Source: Luzula sylvatica
Taxonomy: Eukaryota; Streptophyta; Magnoliopsida; Poales; Juncaceae
Assembly (NCBI GenBank): GCA_946800325.1
Contig: OX326959.1
Span: 39,546,908-39,610,907 of the forward strand
Length of the DNA stretch: 64,000 nt
Direction of reading: 5' to 3'
The notes under the pieces were generated by a model that had not been told where the DNA came from, made no database searches, and saw only the letters and a list, made by a program, of their open reading frames with translations. Every line of letters starts with the position of its first letter. The first letter of the stretch is position 1. Of the stretch, positions 7,430 to 20,968 are shown in pieces. Both the position numbers and the translations under genes were made by a program.

Positions 7430-10400
7430 TTTATTCAAAACAAGTTTTTAACGCTTTGAGGAGCTCAAATAACGTGTTTTTAGATCATTTGTAACTTTTC
7501 ACCAAATTACACAAACACTAAGAAACTTTGTTTTTCGATTCAAAACAAGATTTTAACGCTTTGAGGAGTACAAATAACGTGTTTTTAGATCATTTGTACC
7601 GTATCTTTTACTACATAACTTTTCACCAAATTTCACAAACACTAAGAAAGTTTGTTTTTCTATTCAAAACAAGTTTTTAACGCTTTGAGGAGCTCAAATA
7701 ACGTGTTTTTAGATCATTTGTATCGTATCTTTTACTACATAACTTTTCACCAAATTTCACAAACACTAAGAAAGTTTGTTTTTCTATTCAAAACAAGTTT
7801 TTAACGCTTTGAGGAGCTCGAATAACGTGTTTTTAGATCATTTGTAACTTTTCAACAAATTTCACAAACACTAAGAAAGTTTGTTTTTCGATTCAAAACA
7901 TGATTTTAACGCTTTGGGGAGTTCAAATAACGTGTTTTTAGATCATTTGTATCGTATCTTTTACTACATAACTTTTCACCAAATTTCACAAACACTAAGA
8001 AAGTTTGTTTTTCTATTCAAAACAAGCTTTTAACGCTTTGAGGAGCTCAAATAACGTGTTTTTAGATCATTTGTAACTTTTCACCAAATTTCACAAACAC
8101 TAAGAAACTTTGTTTTTCGATTCAAAACAAGATTTTAACGCTTTGAGGAGTACAAATAACGTGTTTTTAGATCATTTGTACCGTATCTTTTACTACCTAA
8201 CTTTTCACCAAATTTCACAAACACTAAGAAAGTTTGTTTTTCGATTCAAAACAAGATTTTAACGCTTTGAGTAGTTCAAATAACGTGTTTTTAGATCATT
8301 TGTATCGTATCTTTTACTACATAACTTTTCACCAAATTTCACAAACACTAAGAAAGTTTGTTTTTCTATTCAAAACAAGCTTTTAACGCTTTGAGGAGCT
8401 CAAATAACGTGTTTTTAGATCATTTGTAACTTTTCACCAAATTTCACAAACACTAAGAAAGTTTGTTTTTCGATTCAAAACTTGATTTTAACGCTTTGGG
8501 GAGTTCAAATAACGTGTTTTTAGATCATTTTTATCGTATCTTTTACTACATAACTTTTCACCAAATTTCACAAACACTAAGAAATTTTGTTTTTCGATTC
8601 AAAACAAGATTTTAACGCTTTGAGGAGTTCAAATAACTTGTTTTTAGATCATTTGTATCGTATCTTTTAGTACATAACTTTTCACCAAATTTCACAAACA
8701 CTAAGAAAGTTTGTTTTTCGATTCAAAACATGTTTTTAACGCTTTGAGGAGTTCAAATAACGTGTTTTTAGATCATTTGTATCGTATCTTTTACTACATA
8801 ACTTTTCACCAAATTTCACAAACACTAAGAAAGTTTGTTTATCGATTCAAAACATGTTTTTAACGCTTTGAGTAGTTCAAATAACGTGTTTTTGGATCAT
8901 TTGTATCGTATCTTTTACTACATAACTTTTCACCAAATTTCACCAACACTAAGAAAGTTTGTTTTTCGATTCAAAACAAGATTTTAACGCTTTGAGGAGT
9001 TCAAATAACGTGTTTTTAGATCATTTGTATCATATCTTTTACTACATAACTTTTCACCAAATTTCACAAACACTAAGAAAGTTTGTTTTTCGATTCAAAA
9101 CAAGATTTTAACGCTTTGACGAGTTCAAATAACGTGTTTTTAGATCATATGTATCGTATCTTTTACTACATAACATTTCACCAAATTTCACAAACACTAA
9201 GAAAGTTTGTTTTTCAATTCAAAACATGTTTTTAACGCTTTGAGGAGTTCAAATAACTAGTTTTTAGATCATTTGTATCGTATATTTTACTACATAACTT
9301 TTCACCAAATATCACCAACACTAAGAAAGTTTGTTTTTTGATTAAAAACAATATTTTAACGCTTTGAGGAGTTCAAATAACGTGTTTTTAAATCATTTGT
9401 ATCGTATCTTTTACTACATAACTTTTCACCAAATGTCACAAACACTAAGAAAGTTTGTTTTTCGATTCAAAACAAGATTTTAACGATTTGAGGAGTTCAA
9501 ATAACGTGTTTTTAGATCATTTGTATCGTATCTTTTACTACATAACTTTTCACCAAATTTCACAAACACTAAGAAAGTTTGTTTTTTTATTCAAAACAAG
9601 CTTTTAACGCTTTGAGGAGCTCAAATAACGTGTTTTTAGATCATTTGTAACTTTTCACCAAATTTCACAAACACTAAGAAACTTTGTTTTTCGATTCAAA
9701 ACAAGATTTTAACGCTTTGAGGAGTACAAATAACGTGTTTTTAGATCATTTGTACCGTATCTTTTACTACCTAACTTTTCACCAAATTTCACAAACACTA
9801 AGAAAGTTTGTTTTTCGATTCAAAACAAGATTTTAACGCTTTGAGGAGTTCAAATAACGTGTTTTTAGATCATTTGTATCGTATCTTTTAGTACATAACT
9901 TTTCAACAAATTTCACAAACTCTAAGAAAGTTTGCTTTTCGATTCAAAACAAGATTTTAACGCTTTGACGAGTTCAAATAACGTGTTTTTAGATCATTTG
10001 TATCGTATCTTTTACTACATAACTTTTCACCAAATTTCACAAACACTAAGAAAGTTTGTTTTTCGATTCAAAACAAGATTTTAACGCTTTGACGAGTTCA
10101 AATAACGTGTTTTTAGATCATTTGTATCGTATCTTTTACTACATAACTTTTCACCAAATTTCACAAACACTAAGAAAGTTTGTTTTTCGATTCAAAACAA
10201 GATTTTAACGCTTTGACGAGTTCAAATAACGTGTTTTTAGATCATTTGTATCGTATCTTTTACTACATAACTTTTCACCAAATTTCACAAACACTAAGAA
10301 AGTTTGTTTTTCGATTCAAAACAAGATTTTAATGCTTTGAGGAGTTCAAATAACGTGTTTTTAGATCATTTGTATCGTATCTTTTACTACATAACTTTTC

Positions 10401-12254
10401 ACCAAATTTCACAAACACTAAGAAAGTTTGTTTTTCTATTCAAAACAAGTTTTTAACGCTTTGAGGAGCTCAAATAACGTGTTTTTAGATCATTTGTAAC
10501 TTTTCACCAAATTTCACAAACACTAAGAAAGTTTGTTTTTCGATTCAAAACATGATTTTAACGCTTTGGGGAGTTCAAATAACGTGTTTTTAGATCATTT
10601 TTATCGTATCTTTTACTACATAACTTTTCACCAAATTTCACAAACACTAAGAAATTTTGTTTTTCGATTCAAAACAAGATTTTAACGCTTTGAGGAGTTC
10701 AAATAACGTGTTTTTAGATCATTTGTATCGTATCTTTTAGTACATAAGTTTTCACCAAATTTCACAAACACTAAGAAAGTTTTTTTTCGATTCAAAACAT
10801 GTTTTTAACGCTTTGAGGAGTTCAAATAACGTGTTTTTAGATCATTTGTATCGTATCTTTTACTACATAACTTTTTACCAAATTTCACAAACACTAAGAA
10901 AGTTTGTTTATCGATTCAAAACATGTTTTTAACGCTTTGAGTAGTTCAAATAACGTGTTTTTAGATCATTTGTATCGTATCTTTTACTACATAACTTTTC
11001 ACCAAATTTCACAAACACTAAGAAAGTTTGTTTTTCGATTCAAAACAAGATTTTAACGCTTTGAGGAGTTCAAATAACGTGTTTTTGGATCATTTGTATC
11101 GTATCTTTTACTACATAACTTTTCACCAAATTTCACAAACACTAAGAAAGTTTGTTTTTCGATTCAAAACAAGATTTTAACGCTTTGAGGAGTTCAAATA
11201 ACGTGTTTTTAGATCATTTGTATCGTATCTTTTACTACATAACTTTTCACCAAATTTCACAAACACTAAGAAAGTTTGTTTTTCTATTCAAAACAAGCTT
11301 TTAACGCTTTGAGGAGCTCAAATAACGTGTTTTTAGATCATTTGTAACTTTTCACCAAATTTCACAAACACTAAGAAAGTTTGTTTTTCGATTCAAAACA
11401 TGATTTTAACGCTTTGGGGAGTTCAAATAACGTGTTTTTAGATCATTTGTATCGTATCTTTTACTACATAACTTTTCACCAAATTTCACAAACACTAAGA
11501 AATTTTGTTTTTCGATTCAAAACAAGATTTTAACGCTTTGAGGAGTTCAAATAACGTGTTTTTAGATCATTTGTATCGTATCTTTTAGTACATAGCTTTT
11601 CACCAAATTTCACAAACACTAAGAAAGTTTGTTTTTCGATTCAAAACATGTTTTTAACGCTTTGAGGAGTTCAAATAACGTGTTTTTAGATCATTTGTAT
11701 CGTATCTTTTACTACATAACTTTTCACCAAATTTCACAAACACTAAGAAATTTTTTTATCGATTCAAAACATGTTTTTAACGCTTTGAGTAGTTCAAATA
11801 ACGTGTTTTTAGATCATTTGTATCGTATCTTTTACTACATAAGTTTTCACCAAATTTCACCAACACTAAGAAAGTTTGTTTTTCGATTCAAAACATGATT
11901 TTAACGCTTTGAGGAGTTCAAATAACGTGTTTTTAGATCATTTGTATCGTATCTTTTACTACATAACTTTTCACCAAATTTCACAAACACTTAGAAAGTT
12001 TGTTTTTCGATTCAAAACAAGATTTTAACGCTTTGAGGAGTTCAAATAACGTGTTTTTAGATCATTTGTATCGTATCTTTTACTACATAACTTTTCACCA
12101 AATTTCACAAACACTAAGAAAGTTTGTTTTTCAATTCAAAACATGTTTTTAACGCTTTGAGGAGTTCAAATAACGTGTTTTTAGATCATTTGTATCGTAT
12201 CTTTTACTACATAACTTTTCACCAAATTTCACAAACACTAAGAAAGTTTGTTTT
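7430..12254 (+). repeat. Composite unit, 40 monomers, 4825 bp
   Basis: Order: m16-m17-m6L-m6-m7, then m6-m17-m5-m6-m7-...-m17, an m1/m2 hybrid, m3, m4, an extra m4-like monomer, m5-m12, m6-m12, and an m13/m15 hybrid. From about 8012 it repeats the sequence starting near 3063 at an offset of 4949 bp. After the extra gacgag monomer at 10187 the offset becomes 5073. The hybrid at 12131 has an m13 head but a plain cacaaac tail and leads straight into m16. Confidence 0.88.
7659..7782 (+). repeat. Full-length m6-like monomer (m6L)
   Basis: This monomer has the m6 head (tctattc, aagttt, gagctc) but keeps the 19 bp missing from m6 and m16, so it is 124 bp. A short m6 with gagctcg follows at 7783. 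The m17-m6L-m6 order recurs in most core units (for example 15400, 18298, 21196, 24838, 26289, 29931, 35252, 41191, 47360, 50382). It is a recombinant between m6 and a long monomer, or the pre-deletion ancestor. Confidence 0.9.
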
Positions 12255-15172
12255 TTTATTCAAAACAAGCTTTTAACGCTTTGAGGAGCTCAAATAACGT
12301 GTTTTTAGATCATTTGTAACTTTTCACCAAATTTCACAAACACTAAGAAACTTTGTTTTTCGATTCAAAACAAGATTTTAACGCTTTGAGGAGTACAAAT
12401 AACGTGTTTTTAGATCATTTGTACCGTATCTTTTACTACCTAACTTTTCACCAAATTTCACAAACACTAAGAAAGTTTGTTTTTCGATTCAAAACAAGAT
12501 TTTAACGCTTTGAGGAGTTCAAATAACGTGTTTTTAGATCATTTGTATCGTATCTTTTAGTACATAACTTTTCAACAAATTTCACAAACTCTAAGAAAGT
12601 TTGTTTTTCGATTCAAAACAAGATTTTAACGCTTTGACGAGTTCAAATAACGTGTTTTTAGATCATTTGTATCGTATCTTTTACTACATAACTTTTCACC
12701 AAATTTCACAAACACTAAGAAAGTTTGTTTTTCGATTCAAAACAAGATTTTAACGCTTTGACGAGTTCAAATAACGTGTTTTTAGATCATTTGTATCGTA
12801 TCTTTTACTACATAACTTTTCACCAAATTTCACAAACACTAAGAAAGTTTGTTTTTCGATTCAAAACAAGATTTTAACGCTTTGACGAGTTCAAATAACG
12901 TGTTTTTAGATCATTTGTATCGTATCTTTTACTACATAACTTTTCACCAAATTTCACAAACACTAAGAAAGTTTGTTTTTCGATTCAAAACAAGATTTTA
13001 ATGCTTTGAGGAGTTCAAATAACGTGTTTTTAGATCATTTGTATCGTATCTTTTACTACATAACTTTTCACCAAATTTCACAAACACTAAGAAAGTTTGT
13101 TTTTCTATTCAAAACAAGTTTTTAACGCTTTGAGGAGCTCAAATAACGTGTTTTTAGATCATTTGTAACTTTTCACCAAATTTCACAAACACTAAGAAAG
13201 TTTGTTTTTCGATTCAAAACATGATTTTAACGCTTTGGGGAGTTCAAATAACGTGTTTTTAGATCATTTTTATCGTATCTTTTATTACATAACTTTTCAC
13301 CAAATTTCACAAACACTAAGAAATTTTGTTTTTCGATTCAAAACAAGATTTTAACGCTTTGAGGAGTTCAAATAACGTGTTTTTAGATCATTTGTATCGT
13401 ATCTTTTAGTACATAACTTTTCACCAAATTTCACAAACACTAAGAAAGTTTTTTTTCGATTCAAAACATGTTTTTAACGCTTTGAGGAGTTCAAATAACG
13501 TGTTTTTAGATCATTTGTATCGTATCTTTTACTACATAACTTTTTACCAAATTTCACAAACACTAAGAAAGTTTGTTTATCGATTCAAAACATGTTTTTA
13601 ACGCTTTGAGTAGTTCAAATAACGTGTTTTTAGATCATTTGTATCGTATCTTTTACTACATAACTTTTCACCAAATTTCACAAACACTAAGAAAGTTTGT
13701 TTTTCGATTCAAAACAAGATTTTAACGCTTTGAGGAGTTCAAATAACGTGTTTTTGGATCATTTGTATCGTATCTTTTACTACATAACTTTTCACCAAAT
13801 TTCACAAACACTAAGAAAGTTTGTTTTTCGATTCAAAACAAGATTTTAACGCTTTGAGGAGTTCAAATAACGTGTTTTTAGATCATTTGTATCGTATCTT
13901 TTACTACATAACTTTTCACCAAATTTCACAAACACTAAGAAAGTTTGTTTTTCTATTCAAAACAAGCTTTTAACGCTTTGAGGAGCTCAAATAACGTGTT
14001 TTTAGATCATTTGTAACTTTTCACCAAATTTCACAAACACTAAGAAAGTTTGTTTTTCGATTCAAAACATGATTTTAACGCTTTGGGGAGTTCAAATAAC
14101 GTGTTTTTAGATTATTTGTATCGTATCTTTTACTACATAACTTTTCACCAAATTTCACAAACACTAAGAAATTTTGTTTTTCGATTCAAAACAAGATTTT
14201 AACGCTTTGAGGAGTTCAAATAACGTGTTTTTAGATCATTTGTATCGTATCTTTTAGTACATAGCTTTTCACCAAATTTCACAAACACTAAGAAAGTTTG
14301 TTTTTCGATTCAAAACATGTTTTTAACGCTTTGAGGAGTTCAAATAACGTGTTTTTAGATCATTTGTATCGTATCTTTTACTACATAACTTTTCACCAAA
14401 TTTCACAAACACTAAGAAATTTTTTTATCGATTCAAAACATGTTTTTAACGCTTTGAGTAGTTCAAATAACGTGTTTTTAGATCATTTGTATCGTATCTT
14501 TTACTACATAAGTTTTCACCAAATTTCACCAACACTAAGAAAGTTTGTTTTTCGATTCAAAACATGATTTTAACGCTTTGAGGAGTTCAAATAACGTGTT
14601 TTTAGATCATTTGTATCGTATCTTTTACTACATAACTTTTCACCAAATTTCACAAACACTTAGAAAGTTTGTTTTTCGATTCAAAACAAGATTTTAACGC
14701 TTTGAGGAGTTCAAATAACGTGTTTTTAGATCATTTGTATCGTATCTTTTACTACATAACTTTTCACCAAATTTCACAAACACTAAGAAAGTTTGTTTTT
14801 CAATTCAAAACATGTTTTTAACGCTTTGAGGAGTTCAAATAACGTGTTTTTAGATCATTTGTATCGTATCTTTTACTACATAACTTTTCACCAAATTTCA
14901 ACAACACTAAGAAAGTTTGTTTTTTGATTCAAAACAATATTTTAACGCTTTGAGGAGTTCAAATAACGTGTTTTTAGATCATTTGTATCGTATCTTTTAC
15001 TACATAACTTTTCACCAAATTTCACAAACACTAAGAAAGTTTGTTTTTCGATTCAAAACAAGATTTTAACGATTTGAGGAGTTCAAATAACGTGTTTTTA
15101 GATCATTTGTATCGTATCTTTTACTACATAACTTTTCACCAAATTTCACAAACACTAAGAAAGTTTGTTTTT
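12255..15172 (+). repeat. Composite unit, 24 monomers, 2918 bp
   Basis: Order: m16, m17, m1/m2 hybrid, m3, m4, extra m4, m5-m12, m6-m12, m13-m15. It repeats 9586 onward at an offset of 2669 bp (9815 to 12484, 11629 to 14298). Private differences include tattac (near 13285) and attatttg in m7 (near 14112), which destroys a GATC site. Confidence 0.9.
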
Positions 15173-18070
15173 TTTATTCAAAACAAGTTTTTAACGCTTT
15201 GAGGAGCTCAAATAACGTGTTTTTAGATCATTTGTAACTTTTCACCAAATTACACAAACACTAAGAAACTTTGTTTTTCGATTCAAAACAAGATTTTAAC
15301 GCTTTGAGGAGTACAAATAACGTGTTTTTAGATCATTTGTACCGTATCTTTTACTACATAACTTTTCACCAAATTTCACAAACACTAAGAAAGTTTGTTT
15401 TTCTATTCAAAACAAGTTTTTAACGCTTTGAGGAGCTCAAATAACGTGTTTTTAGATCATTTGTATCGTATCTTTTACTACATAACTTTTCACCAAATTT
15501 CACAAACACTAAGAAAGTTTGTTTTTCTATTCAAAACAAGTTTTTAACGCTTTGAGGAGCTCGAATAACGTGTTTTTAGATCATTTGTAACTTTTCAACA
15601 AATTTCACAAACACTAAGAAAGTTTGTTTTTCGATTCAAAACATGATTTTAACGCTTTGGGGAGTTCAAATAACGTGTTTTTAGATCATTTTTATCGTAT
15701 CTTTTACTACATAACTTTTCACCAAATTTCACAAACACTAAGAAATTTTGTTTTTCGATTCAAAACAAGATTTTAACGCTTTGAGGAGTTCAAATAATGT
15801 GTTTTTAGATCATTTGTATCGTATCTTTTAGTACATAACTTTTCACGAAATTTCACAAACACTAAGAAAGTTTGTTTTTCGATTCAAAACATGTTTTTAA
15901 CGCTTTGAGGAGTTCAAATAACGTGTTTTTAGATCATTTGTATCGTATCTTTTACTACATAACTTTTCACCAAATTTCACAAACACTAAGAGAGTTTGTT
16001 TTTCGATTCAAAACAAGATTTTAACGCTTTGACGAGTTCAAACAACGTGTTTTTAGATCATTTGTATCGTATCTTTTACTACATAACTTTTCACCAAATT
16101 TCACAAACACTAAGAAAGTTTGTTTTTCGATTCAAAACAAGATTTTAACGCTTTTAGGAGTTCAAATAACGTGTTTTTAGATCATTTGTATCGTATCTTT
16201 TAGAACATAACTTCTCAAGAAATTTCACAAACTCTAAGAAAGTTTGTTTTTCGATTCAAAACAAGATTTTAACGCTTTGAGGAGTTCAAGTAACGTGTTT
16301 TTAGATCATTTGTATCGTATCTTTTAGTACATAACTTCTCAACAAATTTCACAAACTCTAAGAAAGTTTGTTTTTCGATTCAAAACAAGATTTTAACGCT
16401 TTGACGAGTTCAAATAACGTGTTTTTAGATCATTTGTATCGTATCTTTTACTACATAACTTTTCACCAAATTTCACAAACACTAAGAAAGTTTGTTTTTT
16501 GATTCAAAACAAGATTTTAACGCTTTGACGAGTTCAAATAACGTGTTTTTAGATCATTTGTATCGTATCTTTTACTACATAACTTTCACCAAATTTCACA
16601 AACACTAAGAAAGTTTGTTTTTCGATTCAAAACAAGATTTTAACGCTTTGAGGAGTTCAAATGACGTGTTTTTAGATCATTTGTATCGTATCTTTTACTA
16701 CATAACTTTTCACCAAATTTCACAAACACTAAGAAAGTTTGTTTTTCTATTCAAAACAAGCTTTTAACGCTTTGAGGAGCTCAAATAACGTGTTTTTAGA
16801 TCATTTGTAACTTTTCACCAAATTTCACAAACACTAAGAAAGTTTGTTTTTCGATTCAAAACATGATTTTAACGCTTTGGGGAGTTCAAATAACGTGTTT
16901 TTAGATCATTTTTATCGTATCTTTTATTACATAACTTTTCACCAAATTTCACAAACACTAAGAAATTTTGTTTTTCGATTCAAAACAAGATTTTAACGCT
17001 TTGAGGAGTTCAAATAACGTGTTTTTAGATCATTTGTATCGTATCTTTTAGTACATAACTTTTCACCAAATTTCACAAACACTAAGAAAGTTTTTTTTCG
17101 ATTCAAAACATGTTTTTAACGCTTTGAGGAGTTCAAATAACGTGTTTTTAGATCATTTGTATCGTATCTTTTACTACATAACTTTTCACCAAATTTCACA
17201 AACACTAAGAAAGTTTGTTTTTCTATTCAAAACAAGCTTTTAACGCTTTGAGGAGCTCAAATAACGTGTTTTTAGATCATTTGTAACTTTTCACCAAATT
17301 TCACAAACACTAAGAAAGTTTGTTTTTCGATTCAAAACATGATTTTAACGCTTTGGGGAGTTCAAATAACGTGTTTTTAGATCATTTGTATCGTATCTTT
17401 TACTACATAACTTTTCACCAAATTTCACAAACACTAAGAAATTTTGTTTTTCGATTCAAAACAAGATTTTAACGCTTTGAGGAGTTCAAATAACGTGTTT
17501 TTAGATCATTTGTATCGTATCTTTTAGTACATAGCTTTTCACCAAATTTCACAAACACTAAGAAAGTTTGTTTTTCGATTCAAAACATGTTTTTAACGCT
17601 TTGAGGAGTTCAAATAACGTGTTTTTAGATCATTTGTATCGTATCTTTTACTACATAACTTTTCACCAAATTTCACAAACACTAAGAAATTTTTTTATCG
17701 ATTCAAAACATGTTTTTAACGCTTTGAGTAGTTCAAATAACGTGTTTTTAGATCATTTGTATCGTATCTTTTACTACATAAGTTTTCACCAAATTTCACC
17801 AACACTAAGAAAGTTTGTTTTTCGATTCAAAACATGATTTTAACGCTTTGAGGAGTTCAAATAACGTGTTTTTAGATCATTTGTATCGTATCTTTTACTA
17901 CATAACTTTTCACCAAATTTCACAAACACTTAGAAAGTTTGTTTTTCGATTCAAAACAAGATTTTAACGCTTTGAGGAGTTCAAATAACGTGTTTTTAGA
18001 TCATTTGTATCGTATCTTTTACTACATAACTTTTCACCAAATTTCACAAACACTAAGAAAGTTTGTTTTT
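15173..18070 (+). repeat. Composite HOR, 24 monomers, 2898 bp, copy 1
   Basis: Order: m16-m17-m6L-m6-m7-m8-m9-m3'-m1-m2-m3-m4-m5-m6-m7-m8-m9-m6-m7-m8-m9-m10-m11-m12. Markers: taatgtg and cacgaaa in m8, aagagag in m9, caaacaacg in m3', tagaac in m1, caagtaacg in m2, atgacg in m5. The next unit is the same at exactly 2898 bp spacing. Confidence 0.93.
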
Positions 18071-20968
18071 TTTATTCAAAACAAGTTTTTAACGCTTTGA
18101 GGAGCTCAAATAACGTGTTTTTAGATCATTTGTAACTTTTCACCAAATTACACAAACACTAAGAAACTTTGTTTTTCGATTCAAAACAAGATTTTAACGC
18201 TTTGAGGAGTACAAATAACGTGTTTTTAGATCATTTGTACCGTATCTTTTACTACATAACTTTTCACCAAATTTCACAAACACTAAGAAAGTTTGTTTTT
18301 CTATTCAAAACAAGTTTTTAACGCTTTGAGGAGCTCAAATAACGTGTTTTTAGATCATTTGTATCGTATCTTTTACTACATAACTTTTCACCAAATTTCA
18401 CAAACACTAAGAAAGTTTGTTTTTCTATTCAAAACAAGTTTTTAACGCTTTGAGGAGCTCGAATAACGTGTTTTTAGATCATTTGTAACTTTTCAACAAA
18501 TTTCACAAACACTAAGAAAGTTTGTTTTTCGATTCAAAACATGATTTTAACGCTTTGGGGAGTTCAAATAACGTGTTTTTAGATCATTTTTATCGTATCT
18601 TTTACTACATAACTTTTCACCAAATTTCACAAACACTAAGAAATTTTGTTTTTCGATTCAAAACAAGATTTTAACGCTTTGAGGAGTTCAAATAATGTGT
18701 TTTTAGATCATTTGTATCGTATCTTTTAGTACATAACTTTTCACGAAATTTCACAAACACTAAGAAAGTTTGTTTTTCGATTCAAAACATGTTTTTAACG
18801 CTTTGAGGAGTTCAAATAACGTGTTTTTAGATCATTTGTATCGTATCTTTTACTACATAACTTTTCACCAAATTTCACAAACACTAAGAGAGTTTGTTTT
18901 TCGATTCAAAACAAGATTTTAACGCTTTGACGAGTTCAAACAACGTGTTTTTAGATCATTTGTATCGTATCTTTTACTACATAACTTTTCACCAAATTTC
19001 ACAAACACTAAGAAAGTTTGTTTTTCGATTCAAAACAAGATTTTAACGCTTTTAGGAGTTCAAATAACGTGTTTTTAGATCATTTGTATCGTATCTTTTA
19101 GAACATAACTTCTCAAGAAATTTCACAAACTCTAAGAAAGTTTGTTTTTCGATTCAAAACAAGATTTTAACGCTTTGAGGAGTTCAAGTAACGTGTTTTT
19201 AGATCATTTGTATCGTATCTTTTAGTACATAACTTCTCAACAAATTTCACAAACTCTAAGAAAGTTTGTTTTTCGATTCAAAACAAGATTTTAACGCTTT
19301 GACGAGTTCAAATAACGTGTTTTTAGATCATTTGTATCGTATCTTTTACTACATAACTTTTCACCAAATTTCACAAACACTAAGAAAGTTTGTTTTTTGA
19401 TTCAAAACAAGATTTTAACGCTTTGACGAGTTCAAATAACGTGTTTTTAGATCATTTGTATCGTATCTTTTACTACATAACTTTCACCAAATTTCACAAA
19501 CACTAAGAAAGTTTGTTTTTCGATTCAAAACAAGATTTTAACGCTTTGAGGAGTTCAAATGACGTGTTTTTAGATCATTTGTATCGTATCTTTTACTACA
19601 TAACTTTTCACCAAATTTCACAAACACTAAGAAAGTTTGTTTTTCTATTCAAAACAAGCTTTTAACGCTTTGAGGAGCTCAAATAACGTGTTTTTAGATC
19701 ATTTGTAACTTTTCACCAAATTTCACAAACACTAAGAAAGTTTGTTTTTCGATTCAAAACATGATTTTAACGCTTTGGGGAGTTCAAATAACGTGTTTTT
19801 AGATCATTTTTATCGTATCTTTTATTACATAACTTTTCACCAAATTTCACAAACACTAAGAAATTTTGTTTTTCGATTCAAAACAAGATTTTAACGCTTT
19901 GAGGAGTTCAAATAACGTGTTTTTAGATCATTTGTATCGTATCTTTTAGTACATAACTTTTCACCAAATTTCACAAACACTAAGAAAGTTTTTTTTCGAT
20001 TCAAAACATGTTTTTAACGCTTTGAGGAGTTCAAATAACGTGTTTTTAGATCATTTGTATCGTATCTTTTACTACATAACTTTTCACCAAATTTCACAAA
20101 CACTAAGAAAGTTTGTTTTTCTATTCAAAACAAGCTTTTAACGCTTTGAGGAGCTCAAATAACGTGTTTTTAGATCATTTGTAACTTTTCACCAAATTTC
20201 ACAAACACTAAGAAAGTTTGTTTTTCGATTCAAAACATGATTTTAACGCTTTGGGGAGTTCAAATAACGTGTTTTTAGATCATTTGTATCGTATCTTTTA
20301 CTACATAACTTTTCACCAAATTTCACAAACACTAAGAAATTTTGTTTTTCGATTCAAAACAAGATTTTAACGCTTTGAGGAGTTCAAATAACGTGTTTTT
20401 AGATCATTTGTATCGTATCTTTTAGTACATAGCTTTTCACCAAATTTCACAAACACTAAGAAAGTTTGTTTTTCGATTCAAAACATGTTTTTAACGCTTT
20501 GAGGAGTTCAAATAACGTGTTTTTAGATCATTTGTATCGTATCTTTTACTACATAACTTTTCACCAAATTTCACAAACACTAAGAAATTTTTTTATCGAT
20601 TCAAAACATGTTTTTAACGCTTTGAGTAGTTCAAATAACGTGTTTTTAGATCATTTGTATCGTATCTTTTACTACATAAGTTTTCACCAAATTTCACCAA
20701 CACTAAGAAAGTTTGTTTTTCGATTCAAAACATGATTTTAACGCTTTGAGGAGTTCAAATAACGTGTTTTTAGATCATTTGTATCGTATCTTTTACTACA
20801 TAACTTTTCACCAAATTTCACAAACACTTAGAAAGTTTGTTTTTCGATTCAAAACAAGATTTTAACGCTTTGAGGAGTTCAAATAACGTGTTTTTAGATC
20901 ATTTGTATCGTATCTTTTACTACATAACTTTTCACCAAATTTCACAAACACTAAGAAAGTTTGTTTTT
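18071..20968 (+). repeat. Composite HOR, 24 monomers, 2898 bp, copy 2
   Basis: Same order and markers as the preceding unit, with no difference noticed by eye. The attca following the m16 T-run recurs at 15176, 18074 and 20972, twice 2898 bp. The two units together form a recent tandem duplication. Confidence 0.93.

Noticed and set aside
15151..15180. T-runs as transcription terminators
   Set aside because: Runs of 7-9 T occur at nearly every m15/m16 boundary and vary in length as slippage would predict. No upstream gene or hairpin justifies the call.
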